A stretch of DNA of 64,000 bases from Acidobacteriota bacterium (GTDB lineage: Bacteria; Acidobacteriota; Blastocatellia; Pyrinomonadales; Pyrinomonadaceae). Shown piece by piece: positions 1 through 7,748 of this stretch; the first letter of the stretch is position 1, and each line of letters begins with the position of its first letter. The stretch spans positions 496,001 to 560,000 of the forward strand of contig JAFDVK010000012.1 of assembly GCA_018269005.1 (NCBI GenBank). Direction: 5' to 3'. The notes below the pieces were generated by a model that saw only the letters and a list, made by a program, of their open reading frames with translations, was not told the origin of the DNA and made no database searches. The position numbers and the translations under genes are program-made.

Positions 1-77
1 CATTGGATGCCGGACTCAACTTAAAGCCGAGTCATTCGAGGTAACCGGATCGCCTTGATCGGTAATACTTTTTCCAA

Positions 78-434
78 ATGACAAGGAACCAAAACACCGT
101 GACCGCGTATTTGGACGGTTTTGGTCGGATGGATCGCGAGTTGATCCTTTCTTGCCTGACAGACGATGTCGAATGGGTGATCCCGGGGATGTTTCACACG
201 TTCGGCAAGGATGCGTTTAGCGGCCACATTGTCGATGACGGCTTTAGCGAGGAGACGGCCCCGAAGATCACTGTCCACCGATTGATCGAGACCGACAACA
301 CCGTAGTCGTGGAAGGCTCCGTCGCGGCGCCGAAAGACGATGGCTCGTTCTTGGATCTTGTGTTTTGCGACGTGTTCGATCTGCGCGACGGAAAGATCAA
401 GAAACTCGTAAGCTATCTTGTTGAGATAAAATAG
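78..434 (+). CDS. SnoaL/NTF2-like family protein
   Basis: A 118-residue protein with the size and layout of the SnoaL-like branch of the NTF2 superfamily: an N-terminal helix (NTVTAYLDGF), a segment ending in DDVEWVIPG, and a C-terminal beta strand pattern (CDVFDLRDGKIKKL) that is typical of these cone-shaped alpha+beta barrels. Members are small-molecule isomerases, cyclases or ligand-binding proteins; the substrate cannot be read from the sequence. ATG at 78 is the only reasonable start. It lies 41 bp upstream of a VOC-family gene in the same orientation, so the two may be cotranscribed. The family is recognised from pattern only. Confidence 0.75.
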   Translation: MTRNQNTVTAYLDGFGRMDRELILSCLTDDVEWVIPGMFHTFGKDAFSGHIVDDGFSEETAPKITVHRLIETDNTVVVEGSVAAPKDDGSFLDLVFCDVFDLRDGKIKKLVSYLVEIK

Positions 435-475
435 TTGGCCACTAGTATTTGGTCCAACCGAGGAGGATCCGCACA

Positions 476-835
476 ATGATCACAGGTGCACATACCGTCA
501 TCTACAGTACCGACCCCGAAGCGGATCGGGCATTCTTGCGGGACACGCTGCGTTTTCCGTATGTCGATGCCGGTCATGGCTGGCTCATTTTTGGTCTGCC
601 GCCGTCGGAGGTCGCGGTTCACCCTTCGGAAAAGAACGACGTACACGAGTTCTTCCTGATGTGCGATGACGTGGTGAAGTTTGCGGCCGAGATGGAGCGG
701 CAGGGCGTTGAGATAGGTTCTGTCCAAGATCAGCCGTGGGGAAAACTTACTCAAGTCACCTTACCGGGCGGCGGAAAGTTGGGTGTTTACGAGCCGCGGC
801 ATCACCGGCCGGAATCGACCGGAATCAAAAGCTAG
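476..835 (+). CDS. VOC (glyoxalase/bleomycin resistance) family protein
   Basis: A 119-residue single-module VOC protein. The start HTVIYSTDPEADRAFLRDTL is the usual first beta strand and helix of the vicinal-oxygen-chelate fold; GWLIFGLPPSEVAVHP and the C-terminal GGGKLGVYEP (Glu metal ligand) fit the metal-binding half. Start ATG 476 was preferred over an in-frame TTG at 449 because a strong Shine-Dalgarno (GAGGAGG, about 459-466) sits just ahead of it and homologous proteins begin around this point. It probably binds a divalent metal and acts on an unknown small substrate. It follows the SnoaL-like gene by 41 bp. Confidence 0.8.
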   Translation: MITGAHTVIYSTDPEADRAFLRDTLRFPYVDAGHGWLIFGLPPSEVAVHPSEKNDVHEFFLMCDDVVKFAAEMERQGVEIGSVQDQPWGKLTQVTLPGGGKLGVYEPRHHRPESTGIKS

Positions 836-905
836 ACTCCTTTCAAACGGGTTCGGTGAGCCCATTGTGACAATACCGCGGACCACCGACGGGAGTTAGG
901 TAGAA

Positions 906-974
906 ATGCTGACTAACGAAGAATTGATAGTGCGGTTGGCGTTGGCGGCACCGCGCGCCGAAAGTTGGTGTTAG
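906..974 (+). pseudogene. Remnant of an MgtC/SapB gene 5' end
   Basis: ATG at 906, preceded by GGGAG, opens a 22-codon frame that reads MLTNEELIVRLALAA and then goes out of register to a stop at 972. The first 15 residues match the beginning of the intact MgtC-type protein encoded at 2426 (MLSYQEILIRLLLAA) and the family's usual N-terminus. The following bases no longer encode the LLG..GLER continuation. The simplest reading is a decayed or truncated second mgtC copy upstream of mgtE. A chance short frame or a small leader peptide cannot be excluded. Confidence 0.4.
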
Positions 975-1023
975 CTGCGGCTGAGGCATATCATTACGTG
1001 TTGCTTTTAGAAACCTTCACGTA

Positions 1024-2394
1024 ATGACAACGCAAGAAAGATCAGAGAATGCCATCGCCACGCGGAATTTTGCGGAATTGCGTAACTCGCTCGAACACCT
1101 TCCGGCCTTTGAGATCGGTGCGATAATGTGTGAAATGCCGGCGCAAAATCGTGTGCTCGCCTTTCGGGTTCTTCCACGCGAACTTGCGGCCGATGCGTTC
1201 GAGTACCTTCCATTCGACATTCAGCAGGAACTCTTGAGATCTCTCGGCCAAGAAGAGGTCGCCGCGATTCTTGACGAAATGGCGCCCGACGACCGAACCG
1301 TTCTTTTGGACGAATTGCCCGGAACGGTCACCAACCAACTGCTGAATCTGCTCAACCCCCAAGAACGCAGGATCGCCGTTCAGCTCTTAGGTTACGAAGA
1401 AGACACGATCGGACGCCTTATGACGCCCGACTACGTGCGGCTTAGGTCTGAATGGACGGTTCAGCGAGCTCTTGAACACATCCGACGGTATGGGCATGAT
1501 AGCGAAACTCTAAATCTCGTTTATGTCGTTGACGACAATGAAAAGCTGATCGACGATATTCGCATCCGCAAGCTCTTGCTTGCACAACCCACGACGATGG
1601 TCGCAGATCTCCTGGAGGATACGGCCATCTCGCTCAAAGCGACCGACGACCAGGAGACCGCGGTCGAAGCGATGCGCCGCAGTGATCTTACCGCACTTCC
1701 CGTTACGGATTCCGACGGTGTACTGATCGGCATCGTAACGATTGACGACATCTTGGATGTCGCACAGGCCGAGGCCACCGAAGACATACAGAAGTTCGGC
1801 GGTATGGAGGCTCTTGACGAACCATATCTGAAGATCGCCTTTTTCCGAATGGTAAGGAAGCGGGCCGGTTGGCTCGTCGTTCTTTTTCTTGGCGAGATGC
1901 TGACGGCGACGGCGATGGGCTTTTTTGAAAAAGAGATCGAAAAGGCGGTCGTCCTTGCCCTATTCGTTCCGCTCATCATCTCATCGGGCGGCAATTCCGG
2001 TTCACAAGCTGCGACGCTCGTCATTCGTGCGATGGCGCTGACCGAAGTCACATTGCGCGATTGGTGGCGAGTGATGCGCCGCGAGGTGTTTACCGGGCTT
2101 GCACTCGGCTCTATACTAGGTTCGATCGGTTTTATTCGTATCGCCCTTTGGTCCATGTTCTCCAATATGTATGGCGAACATTGGTTTCTCGTCGCGCTGA
2201 CCGTGGGAATATCGCTTGTTGGAATTGTTCTATGGGGAACGCTGTCAGGTTCGATGCTGCCGTTTGTGCTGCGGCGCGTCGGCCTTGATCCAGCCACATC
2301 ATCGGCACCGTTTGTCGCCACTCTTGTCGACGTTACGGGTTTGATCATCTACTTTGGGGTTGCTTTGGTTATATTGGAGGGAACACTGCTTTAG
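1024..2394 (+). CDS. mgtE: Magnesium transporter MgtE
   Basis: A 456-residue inner-membrane Mg2+ channel of the MgtE family, full length. The order is an N-terminal superhelical domain (about 1-125), two CBS domains (about 130-255; LIDDIRIRKLLLA and GVLIGIVTIDDILD are CBS strands), then a C-terminal membrane domain of five helices from about 280. The conserved pore segment PLIISSGGNSGSQAATLVIR is present. In the family the cytosolic domains bind Mg2+ and close the pore when the ion is plentiful. ATG 1024 is the natural start. The gene is followed after 31 bp by an mgtC/sapB gene, which suggests a joint magnesium-homeostasis unit. Confidence 0.95.
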   Translation: MTTQERSENAIATRNFAELRNSLEHLPAFEIGAIMCEMPAQNRVLAFRVLPRELAADAFEYLPFDIQQELLRSLGQEEVAAILDEMAPDDRTVLLDELPGTVTNQLLNLLNPQERRIAVQLLGYEEDTIGRLMTPDYVRLRSEWTVQRALEHIRRYGHDSETLNLVYVVDDNEKLIDDIRIRKLLLAQPTTMVADLLEDTAISLKATDDQETAVEAMRRSDLTALPVTDSDGVLIGIVTIDDILDVAQAEATEDIQKFGGMEALDEPYLKIAFFRMVRKRAGWLVVLFLGEMLTATAMGFFEKEIEKAVVLALFVPLIISSGGNSGSQAATLVIRAMALTEVTLRDWWRVMRREVFTGLALGSILGSIGFIRIALWSMFSNMYGEHWFLVALTVGISLVGIVLWGTLSGSMLPFVLRRVGLDPATSSAPFVATLVDVTGLIIYFGVALVILEGTLL

Positions 2395-2425
2395 GCTTCT
2401 GCTGTGGATCTAGTGGAGGAAGGAA

Positions 2426-3103
2426 ATGCTTAGCTATCAAGAGATCCTTATACGTTTGCTCTTGGCCGCCTTGCTCGGCTCCGTTGTAGGATTGGACCGC
2501 GAGCGGCTTGAGCGCGGAGCGGGACTGCGGACGCATATGCTGGTGGCTGTCGGCGCAGCACTTTTTATGCTCGTCTCGGCATTCGGCTTTGCGGACGTGC
2601 TTGGCCATCAGAATGTGGTACTTGATCCCTCGCGTGTTGCGGCACAGGTCGTGAGCGGCATCGGCTTTCTCGGAGCCGGTACGATCATCCTGCGAAAGGA
2701 GATCGTGCACGGCCTTACGACGGCAGCGAGCCTTTGGGCCGTCGCCGCGATCGGCTTGGCAACCGGCGGCGGACTTTATCTTGCGGCGGTCGCTGCGACG
2801 TTCGTTGTTCTCTTCATTCTGCTTGCGATCAAACCTGTCGAGCGGCATCTGTTTTTGAACCGCCGGCCGCGAACGCTTACCTTGACCATCGAACGCAAGG
2901 ATTTCACACTGTCTTCGCTCGAGTCCGCCATTCGGTCTGCGGATCTGCATATGGAGAGCATCGTTTTCCGCCCGAGCGACAGCCCGACGACGGAGATCAT
3001 TCAGTTAACGGTAGATCGAGTCACACCGGACAAGGTGGCCGCTCTGATCGACGATCTGCGGGGGATGCAGGGCGTTAGGGAGATCCGAAAAGACAGCGAA
3101 TGA
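2426..3103 (+). CDS. MgtC/SapB family membrane protein
   Basis: A 225-residue protein beginning MLSYQEILIRLLLAALLGSV with the family signature GLDRERLERGAGLRTHMLV, followed by further membrane helices (about 35-55, 70-90, 105-140) and a soluble C-terminal tail (150-225) resembling an ACT-like domain. MgtC proteins help cells cope with low magnesium and low pH, in some species by modulating the F-type ATP synthase or ion transport; the role here is inferred from family. A good Shine-Dalgarno (GGAGGAAGG) precedes ATG 2426. It is the second gene after mgtE, and a broken copy of its 5' end appears at 906. Confidence 0.9.
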   Translation: MLSYQEILIRLLLAALLGSVVGLDRERLERGAGLRTHMLVAVGAALFMLVSAFGFADVLGHQNVVLDPSRVAAQVVSGIGFLGAGTIILRKEIVHGLTTAASLWAVAAIGLATGGGLYLAAVAATFVVLFILLAIKPVERHLFLNRRPRTLTLTIERKDFTLSSLESAIRSADLHMESIVFRPSDSPTTEIIQLTVDRVTPDKVAALIDDLRGMQGVREIRKDSE

Positions 3104-3191
3104 TAAGCTAGGGGCACAGCTCCGGCCTCACCATTGAGGAGATAACGGTGTTGACGTGCTGGGATGCGGATCGCCTGGACCTAGGCCGAGT

Positions 3192-3211
3192 TGGCATTCG
3201 GCCGAATGCCA
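3192..3211. repeat. 20-bp perfect palindrome
   Basis: Half-site TGGCATTCGG is followed directly by its exact reverse complement, giving a 20-bp palindrome without a loop in the intergenic stretch between the mgtC-type gene and the BrnT-like toxin. It is not followed by a U-run, so it does not look like an intrinsic terminator; an operator for a dimeric regulator is possible. It lies about 100 bp upstream of the predicted toxin promoter. Confidence 0.6.
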
Positions 3212-3314
3212 GATACCTATGTACGGAGCCGGCCAAGGATCCGGCATTTATAACGCGGGCATACGAGCGCAGTCTGCTCCGTAACGGCTAACAAAGCAGC
3301 CGAAGTTAATAGTT

Positions 3315-3343
3315 ATGACAAAAGGCACACATTGTGCGATACT
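3315..3343 (+). promoter_or_regulatory. Sigma-70-type promoter of the BrnT-like module
   Basis: ATGACA (3315-3320) and GATACT (3338-3343) are separated by exactly 17 bp. The expected transcription start, seven bases after the -10 element, falls at 3350, which is the first base of the GTG start codon of the toxin gene. If right, the mRNA is leaderless. Confidence 0.5.
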
Positions 3344-3349
3344 GATCTG

Positions 3350-3631
3350 GTGAAACCGATCGTCTGGAGCGCCGAAAAGAACGACATCCTGAAAGCCGAA
3401 CGCGGCATTTCCTTCGAAGACGTCGTGTTCCATATACGGGAGGGCGACATACTTGAAACGTTCGATCATCCCAATCAGGAGCGGTACCCCGGTCAATGTG
3501 TTCACGCGGTAGTAATCGAGGAATATGTATACCTCGTCCCATTTGTCGAAACAAAGGATGAGGTTTTTCTGAAGACGATTATTCCGAGCAGGAAAGCTAT
3601 GAAGCGATACCAGAGTAAAGATGATGAGTAA
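3350..3631 (+). CDS. BrnT-like type II toxin
   Basis: A 93-residue protein starting MKPIVWSAEKNDILKAERGI. The pattern WSAEKN..LK.ERGISFEDV, HPNQERYPGQ and the C-terminal LKTIIPSRKAMKRY is that of small BrnT-type toxins (RelE-like ribonuclease fold), which cleave RNA and are neutralised by a ribbon-helix-helix partner. Start GTG 3350 was chosen over TTG 3332 because it gives the usual family N-terminus and because the 17-bp-spaced promoter would overlap a gene beginning at 3332. It overlaps the antitoxin gene by 8 bp. Such operons are normally repressed by the antitoxin or the complex. Confidence 0.8.
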   Translation: MKPIVWSAEKNDILKAERGISFEDVVFHIREGDILETFDHPNQERYPGQCVHAVVIEEYVYLVPFVETKDEVFLKTIIPSRKAMKRYQSKDDE

Positions 3632-3899
3632 GCTTGATAAGGAAGAGAAGGAGATTCTCGATGCGTTTGAATTGGGAAAGCTCAAGCCCACGAGCCGGGC
3701 GAAGGCTCTACAGAAGCGACACCAGAAGTATGCTGATGCAATGTTTCGGAAAGACGCGAGGATCAACATTCGGCTTTCGTCAAGAGACCTTCGAGGACTT
3801 CAGAAACGGGCGCTGGCTGAAGGCATTCCGTACCAAACTCTTATTGCGAGCGTGCTGCACAAGTACGTTGATGGCCGCTTGCATGAGAACGGCGACTAA
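3624..3899 (+). CDS. CopG/RHH-type antitoxin paired with BrnT-like toxin
   Basis: A 91-residue basic protein: MSKLDKEEKEILDAFELGKL followed by a helical linker and a C-terminal ribbon-helix-helix type motif (RINIRLSSRDLRGLQKRALA, then EGIPYQTLIASVLHKYV). This is the usual layout of antitoxins that follow BrnT-like toxins: they bind the toxin and repress their own promoter. ATG 3624 is chosen over ATG 3621 because family members begin M-K/S-K-L-D. The start overlaps the toxin end by 8 bp, so translation is likely coupled. Confidence 0.82.
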   Translation: MSKLDKEEKEILDAFELGKLKPTSRAKALQKRHQKYADAMFRKDARINIRLSSRDLRGLQKRALAEGIPYQTLIASVLHKYVDGRLHENGD

Positions 3900-3993
3900 C
3901 CATTCGCAGCGGGCGGACAATAATTGAGATGTCACGCCTTAGCAATATCGCCGTTTCGCGCCGTGAATTTCGGCAACCGCTTAGAACCTGCTA

Positions 3994-4473
3994 TTAAACT
4001 CCGTTGATAAACTTCTGTCCGCCGTGGAGGAAATCCTGAAGATCCCCATCGAGTCCGCTGCCGTGAGCCGACGGCATCAAAACCTTTACCGTCGCCTGAA
4101 ACTTTCCGCCAAGCAGCGTTAGCGGCTGAGAATAATAGCTTGCCGGCGGCGGCAGAGCACCGATAACCGTCCCGAGCGATTTTAAGAGCTGGCCGTATGC
4201 TTTTGCGGCAACATCGGGCCGGTTTGCAACGTCCTTTTGGTTGAGAACCTGGATCGCCTCGTACACGTCCTTCATCTCGGCGTAGTAAACCTGAAAGTCT
4301 TCGCCGCGTTTGATCGCTTTGGCGGCGTCCAGGATCTTCTCGTGTACGCGGGTCGGTATCAGATACTCCCAACCAAACTTATATTGTTCATAGAACTTTA
4401 TGAGTTTGGATATCTTGTTCAATGTTTCGATCAGACTATTTCTGTCGATCTTTCTGTCCCATGGCCAGTTCAT
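3994..4473 (-). CDS. Hypothetical protein
   Basis: A 159-residue protein, not recognised. It starts MNWPWDRKIDRNSLIETLNK, is predicted mostly helical in the first 110 residues (FKFYEQ..., KILDAAKAIKRGEDFQVYYA) and has a Gly/Pro-rich tail (LPPPASYYSQPLTLLGGKF). No signal peptide or membrane helix is visible. It stands alone on the minus strand between the toxin-antitoxin pair and a 430-bp gap. On the complementary strand only weak frames exist, which supports the minus frame, but there is no functional clue. Confidence 0.6.
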   Translation of the reverse strand: MNWPWDRKIDRNSLIETLNKISKLIKFYEQYKFGWEYLIPTRVHEKILDAAKAIKRGEDFQVYYAEMKDVYEAIQVLNQKDVANRPDVAAKAYGQLLKSLGTVIGALPPPASYYSQPLTLLGGKFQATVKVLMPSAHGSGLDGDLQDFLHGGQKFINGV

Positions 4474-4902
4474 TTAATTTCACCTCACTCTATTTGGGGA
4501 TCGCGTTCAGTCTATCCATCTAGATCATCTGCTTCCTTCGTCCTTTTCGTCGAATACGGCAAATAAAATACGTAGAAAGCTTCCGAGCCTGAATTACGAA
4601 GCGTCGTTTCTGGGTACTCAACGGTCATTCTACTCCTGATCCGGCTAAACCAACGTGAGAAAGAGGGTTATTGCATTGCCGGGAACATGTCTTTTTCACT
4701 TCCAGAATCGATCGAGTTGCAAATCGGGCAGTGCATAAGCACACCCATCCCGCGACATTCTTAAGCCGCGCATATTGTCGAATAAGATAACTTCCGTAGT
4801 AATATTGCGTATCCGTTGGTGATAATCCGACATATTTTTTGTTGATCGGCGACTTTTTTTGCGATCTGAGCATCTTCAGCCAAAACTAGGGCAAAACTCC
4901 AT
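4474..4902. other. Intergenic stretch without a convincing gene
   Basis: About 430 bp between the hypothetical gene and the TMEM175-like gene. A minus-strand 82-codon frame (4625-4873) has no recognisable domain and poor composition; another minus frame near 4690-4750 would give a short peptide containing HCPICNS, which might be a decayed zinc-ribbon protein. The stretch is more AT-rich than neighbouring coding DNA and ends in the promoter region for the gene at 4903. No terminator or repeat was identified. Confidence 0.4.
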
Positions 4903-5496
4903 ATGGCAAGCATCGGTAAAAATCGGCTAGAAGCTTTTAGTGACGGCGTGATCGCGATAATCATCACGATCATGGTGTTGGAGTTAAAGGTCCCGCATGG
5001 CGACAGTATCGAAACATTGGTTCCGCTTGTCCCGGCATTCCTGAGCTATGTGCTCAGCTTTGTTTACGTCGGCATCTACTGGAACAATCATCACCATATG
5101 CTGCATACTGCAACGCGTGTAACCGGCGGAGTGCTCTGGGCCAATCTGCATTTCCTCTTTTGGCTGTCACTTTTCCCGTTCGTAACGGGATGGATGGGTG
5201 AAAATCACTTCGGTGCTTTGCCGTCAGCGTTGTATGGATGCGTGCTGCTCGCGGCGGCGATCGCATACGTTATCCTCCAAAATGCGATAATACGGGCTCA
5301 GGGCGAAGACTCAACCTTGAAGGCTGCGATCGGTGGAGATTGGAAGGGAAAGGTTTCGCCGGTTATGTACGCGGCCGGCATTGTTGCTTCATTCTTTGTG
5401 CCGTGGATGGCTCAGGCCCTGTACGTCGCGGTCGCTTTGATATGGCTCGTCCCTGACCGTCGCATCGAACGCTCGCTCACGAACATGGACGAATGA
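4903..5496 (+). CDS. TMEM175-family potassium channel-like membrane protein
   Basis: A 197-residue integral membrane protein. The first helix carries the hallmark of the TMEM175/DUF1211 family, RLEAFSDGVIAIIITIMVLE (FSDGV motif, which forms the selectivity constriction), followed by conserved NNHHHMLH and further helices, six in all, ending near residue 185. Bacterial members are tetrameric K+ leak channels. ATG 4903 gives a protein that starts a few residues before the first helix, as usual. The DinB gene follows after 6 bp, so the two are probably one transcript, with no evident functional link. Confidence 0.88.
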   Translation: MASIGKNRLEAFSDGVIAIIITIMVLELKVPHGDSIETLVPLVPAFLSYVLSFVYVGIYWNNHHHMLHTATRVTGGVLWANLHFLFWLSLFPFVTGWMGENHFGALPSALYGCVLLAAAIAYVILQNAIIRAQGEDSTLKAAIGGDWKGKVSPVMYAAGIVASFFVPWMAQALYVAVALIWLVPDRRIERSLTNMDE

Positions 5497-5502
5497 CGGT
5501 CT

Positions 5503-5997
5503 ATGAACACCCTCGATCTATTGACTGAGCTTTTTGACCACATGGCGTGGGCCGATGCCCTAACGTGGAAAGGCGTTCTTGCATTTCCCGCGGCGGGTGA
5601 AGACCGGGTGCTGCGCGAGAGGCTTCATCACATACATCTTTGCCAGCATGCATGGTTGAAGATCTGGCTTGGCAAGCCCGTCGATCCGCATGACGGCGAA
5701 GAGTTCGATCTGTTCGAACTTGCCGGTTGGGCTCGTGATTATCATGAAGCAGTTCAAGGGTATTTGACGACTCTGAACGAAAGCGATCTCGCTCGGACGG
5801 TCATCGTCCCGGAAACAGGACCCGAATTTTCACAACCGCATCTTTCCGAGAGCTTTATCCAGATCACCACGCATAGCATTTATCATCGCGGACAAATTAG
5901 TGCACGTCTTCGAGAGATGGGCGGTGTGCCAAACCAGACGGACTTCATCCTTTGGGTTGGCAGTGGAAAGCCGGAGGCTGTTTGGCTAGGCGACTGA
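5503..5997 (+). CDS. DinB-family putative metal-dependent protein
   Basis: A 164-residue four-helix-bundle protein of the DinB/YfiT type. Family features: LLTELFDHMAWADALTWKGV at the N-terminus, the first His in LHHIHLCQHAWL, and the paired metal-ligand His in the last helices, THSIYHRGQISARLREMGG. These three His residues bind a divalent metal in characterised relatives, some of which are thiol-dependent transferases; most members have no known substrate. ATG 5503 lies 6 bp after the TMEM175-like stop codon. A short membrane-protein gene follows at 6023. Confidence 0.88.
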   Translation: MNTLDLLTELFDHMAWADALTWKGVLAFPAAGEDRVLRERLHHIHLCQHAWLKIWLGKPVDPHDGEEFDLFELAGWARDYHEAVQGYLTTLNESDLARTVIVPETGPEFSQPHLSESFIQITTHSIYHRGQISARLREMGGVPNQTDFILWVGSGKPEAVWLGD

Positions 5998-6022
5998 AAC
6001 TGTGGGTAACGGGAGCAAGAGA

Positions 6023-6238
6023 ATGCCATACTATGCGAGCCGAGCCTATCGGATCGGCTCCGGCGTCTTTGGGGCGTTTCTTTTTGCGGTCGGCATTGCT
6101 GTCCTTTATTTCGCATTTCTTGACGGCGGCTATGGCTGGATCGTCGGCCCCGCGGTCGCGGTTCTCGGTCTCAACTTTGTTTGGTCTGCCATTCTAGGGA
6201 CGGAACCGTGGTTCTCAAGGATCGGCCCGCTGCCATAA
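6023..6238 (+). CDS. Small membrane protein (hypothetical)
   Basis: A 71-residue protein with two predicted membrane helices (about 11-31, VFGAFLFAVGIAVLYFAFL, and 36-56) separated by a short Asp-Gly-Gly turn. ATG 6023 was preferred over an upstream GTG at 6002 because GGGAGCAAGAG lies immediately before it. No family was recognised. It lies 25 bp after the DinB gene. Confidence 0.6.
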   Translation: MPYYASRAYRIGSGVFGAFLFAVGIAVLYFAFLDGGYGWIVGPAVAVLGLNFVWSAILGTEPWFSRIGPLP

Positions 6239-6470
6239 TTAATACGTGGATCTCTCTTCGAATTTGAATCGGTTTGTGCAAAAATCGATCTAGACTTACG
6301 TCCAAGATTGAGCGTTCAAATTGCAGACAAAGCGAACCCCGGCCGCTCGAGCCGGGCGGTTTGCTCGTTTTAGCACTTTTTACCTCATCAAACTTCGACA
6401 AACCCTGCACACCATGACCTGCGCCGGATGTTTGCTTCGAAGCGTAAGATCATTCAGGAGATCAAGACAA

Positions 6471-7211
6471 ATGGCAATCTTATTTGGGATAGACGGAACC
6501 GGCCCCACGTCGAACGCGGAATACGCTCGTGACTTTAAGAACAGCTTTGTTAATCAAATGTGCGGGGATGCTAACTATTCCCGCGGCCCGATCGGCCCGG
6601 GCGGCGGCTTGCCCGAAGCGATCGAGATGGGAATGAATTACATTCTCAAATATCAGAAGGTTCGTCCGGACCAAAAGATCCTGCTCACCGGATACAGCCG
6701 CGGAGCTCTCGGCGCGGTCGTGATAGCAAAGAATCTGAAAAGGTTGAACATCCCGGTTTACGCAATGGTCTTGTTCGACTGCGTCGATCGCCATTTGGCC
6801 TATGACGCCGAATATATCCCGAACAATGTCGCTAACGTCCTGCACATCCGCCGCGATCCGGCCGCAAGATCAAGAATGAGTTTTGGCAATGACGGGACGA
6901 AGTATGGCCCGCCGACCGTCTATACAGAGAAGTTCTATTTCGGCACACACGGCGCGATGGGCGGAACATATTGGAAGCCGTCCGGTAATCAAGGCCTTGC
7001 GGATTACGTTGACGAGGGAACTGCCGAGGCCGTCGCAAATGTACCAAGCCCGAGCATATTCGGCGCCCTTGATCCAAGATATGTCGCAAATGTGAAGGCT
7101 TACAAGACGAACGTGACCTTTCGACGCGACAAAGAATGTTCGCAGCAGATCGCGTCCGAGAACAACGCCTGGCTCGTCAAATACGGCTTTCCCTCGATCG
7201 CCTGCATCTAA
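6471..7211 (+). CDS. DUF2235-like alpha/beta-hydrolase
   Basis: A 246-residue protein with a DUF2235/T6SS phospholipase (Tle1)-like layout: an N-terminal strand FGIDGTG with Asp8, a helix, then the nucleophile elbow LLTGYSRGAL (Ser76 in G-x-S-x-G), and a downstream acidic and His-containing region (LFDCVDRHLA, FYFGTHGAMGG), in which His of GTHG could complete a Ser-Asp-His triad. ATG 6471 with AGGAG at about 6456 was chosen over the distant TTG at 6321. No type VI secretion genes, VgrG or immunity gene are nearby, so it is more likely a stand-alone intracellular hydrolase than a secreted effector. Confidence 0.6.
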   Translation: MAILFGIDGTGPTSNAEYARDFKNSFVNQMCGDANYSRGPIGPGGGLPEAIEMGMNYILKYQKVRPDQKILLTGYSRGALGAVVIAKNLKRLNIPVYAMVLFDCVDRHLAYDAEYIPNNVANVLHIRRDPAARSRMSFGNDGTKYGPPTVYTEKFYFGTHGAMGGTYWKPSGNQGLADYVDEGTAEAVANVPSPSIFGALDPRYVANVKAYKTNVTFRRDKECSQQIASENNAWLVKYGFPSIACI

Positions 7212-7274
7212 ATATAGGCTTTCGTTGATCGGGCCGGATGTCTTGCGTTTCGCACGTGCTGCGTTCGGAAGCTT

Positions 7275-7736
7275 ATGCGTTGGCTTGAGTTAAAGATCCC
7301 ACCGCTCATCGTCGTAATCGGCTTTGCGCTAATGATGCTCGTCGCCTGCTGGCTATTGCCGACGGCGAACTTTTTAATGCCGGCTCAGCCGTATTTCTCA
7401 CTGTTTGTCGCCGGAATCGGCATCCTTGCAGTGGTGAGCAGCTTTCTTGCATTTCGCCGCAGCGGGACTACGGTCGATCCAATGTCGCCTGATAAGGCAT
7501 CGAGCGTAGTGAGAAGCGGTATTTATCGTCTCACGCGAAACCCGATGTATCTCGGGATGCTGTTGATCCTAACAGCGTGGTCGCTATACTTGGCAAACTT
7601 CGTTTCTGTTTTCCTCTTGGCCGGGTTTGTCGTTTTTATGACGCAGTTCCAGATCAAGCCCGAAGAGCGCATTTTGCGCTCAAAGTTCGGCAAGGACTAT
7701 GAAGACCTTCTCTCCAGCGTCCGCCGTTGGATCTAA
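7275..7736 (+). CDS. Isoprenylcysteine carboxyl methyltransferase-family protein
   Basis: A 153-residue membrane protein with four helices. The C-terminal half has the ICMT/PEMT-type signature: RSGIYRLTRNPMYLGMLLIL, then a helical pair and QIKPEERILRSKFGKDYEDL, which in the family forms the SAM-binding pocket with the RNPMYLG and EE.L...FG motifs. Family members methylate isoprenylated cysteine, phospholipids or other hydrophobic substrates at the membrane; the bacterial substrate is unknown. ATG 7275 is the only good start. It is followed 12 bp later by another small membrane protein. Confidence 0.85.
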   Translation: MRWLELKIPPLIVVIGFALMMLVACWLLPTANFLMPAQPYFSLFVAGIGILAVVSSFLAFRRSGTTVDPMSPDKASSVVRSGIYRLTRNPMYLGMLLILTAWSLYLANFVSVFLLAGFVVFMTQFQIKPEERILRSKFGKDYEDLLSSVRRWI

Positions 7737-7748
7737 GGTGCGAGACAA

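Noticed and set aside
1521..2348. Long minus-strand frame inside mgtE
   Set aside because: Arg/Ser-rich antisense frame over a perfectly conserved MgtE gene; composition is that of a shadow frame.
4625..4873. Possible small minus-strand gene
   Set aside because: 82 codons with poor composition, no family, and no ribosome binding site; treated as intergenic.
6471..7211. Type VI secretion effector
   Set aside because: The fold is DUF2235-like, but no VgrG, Hcp, PAAR or immunity gene is near, so a secreted effector role is unsupported.
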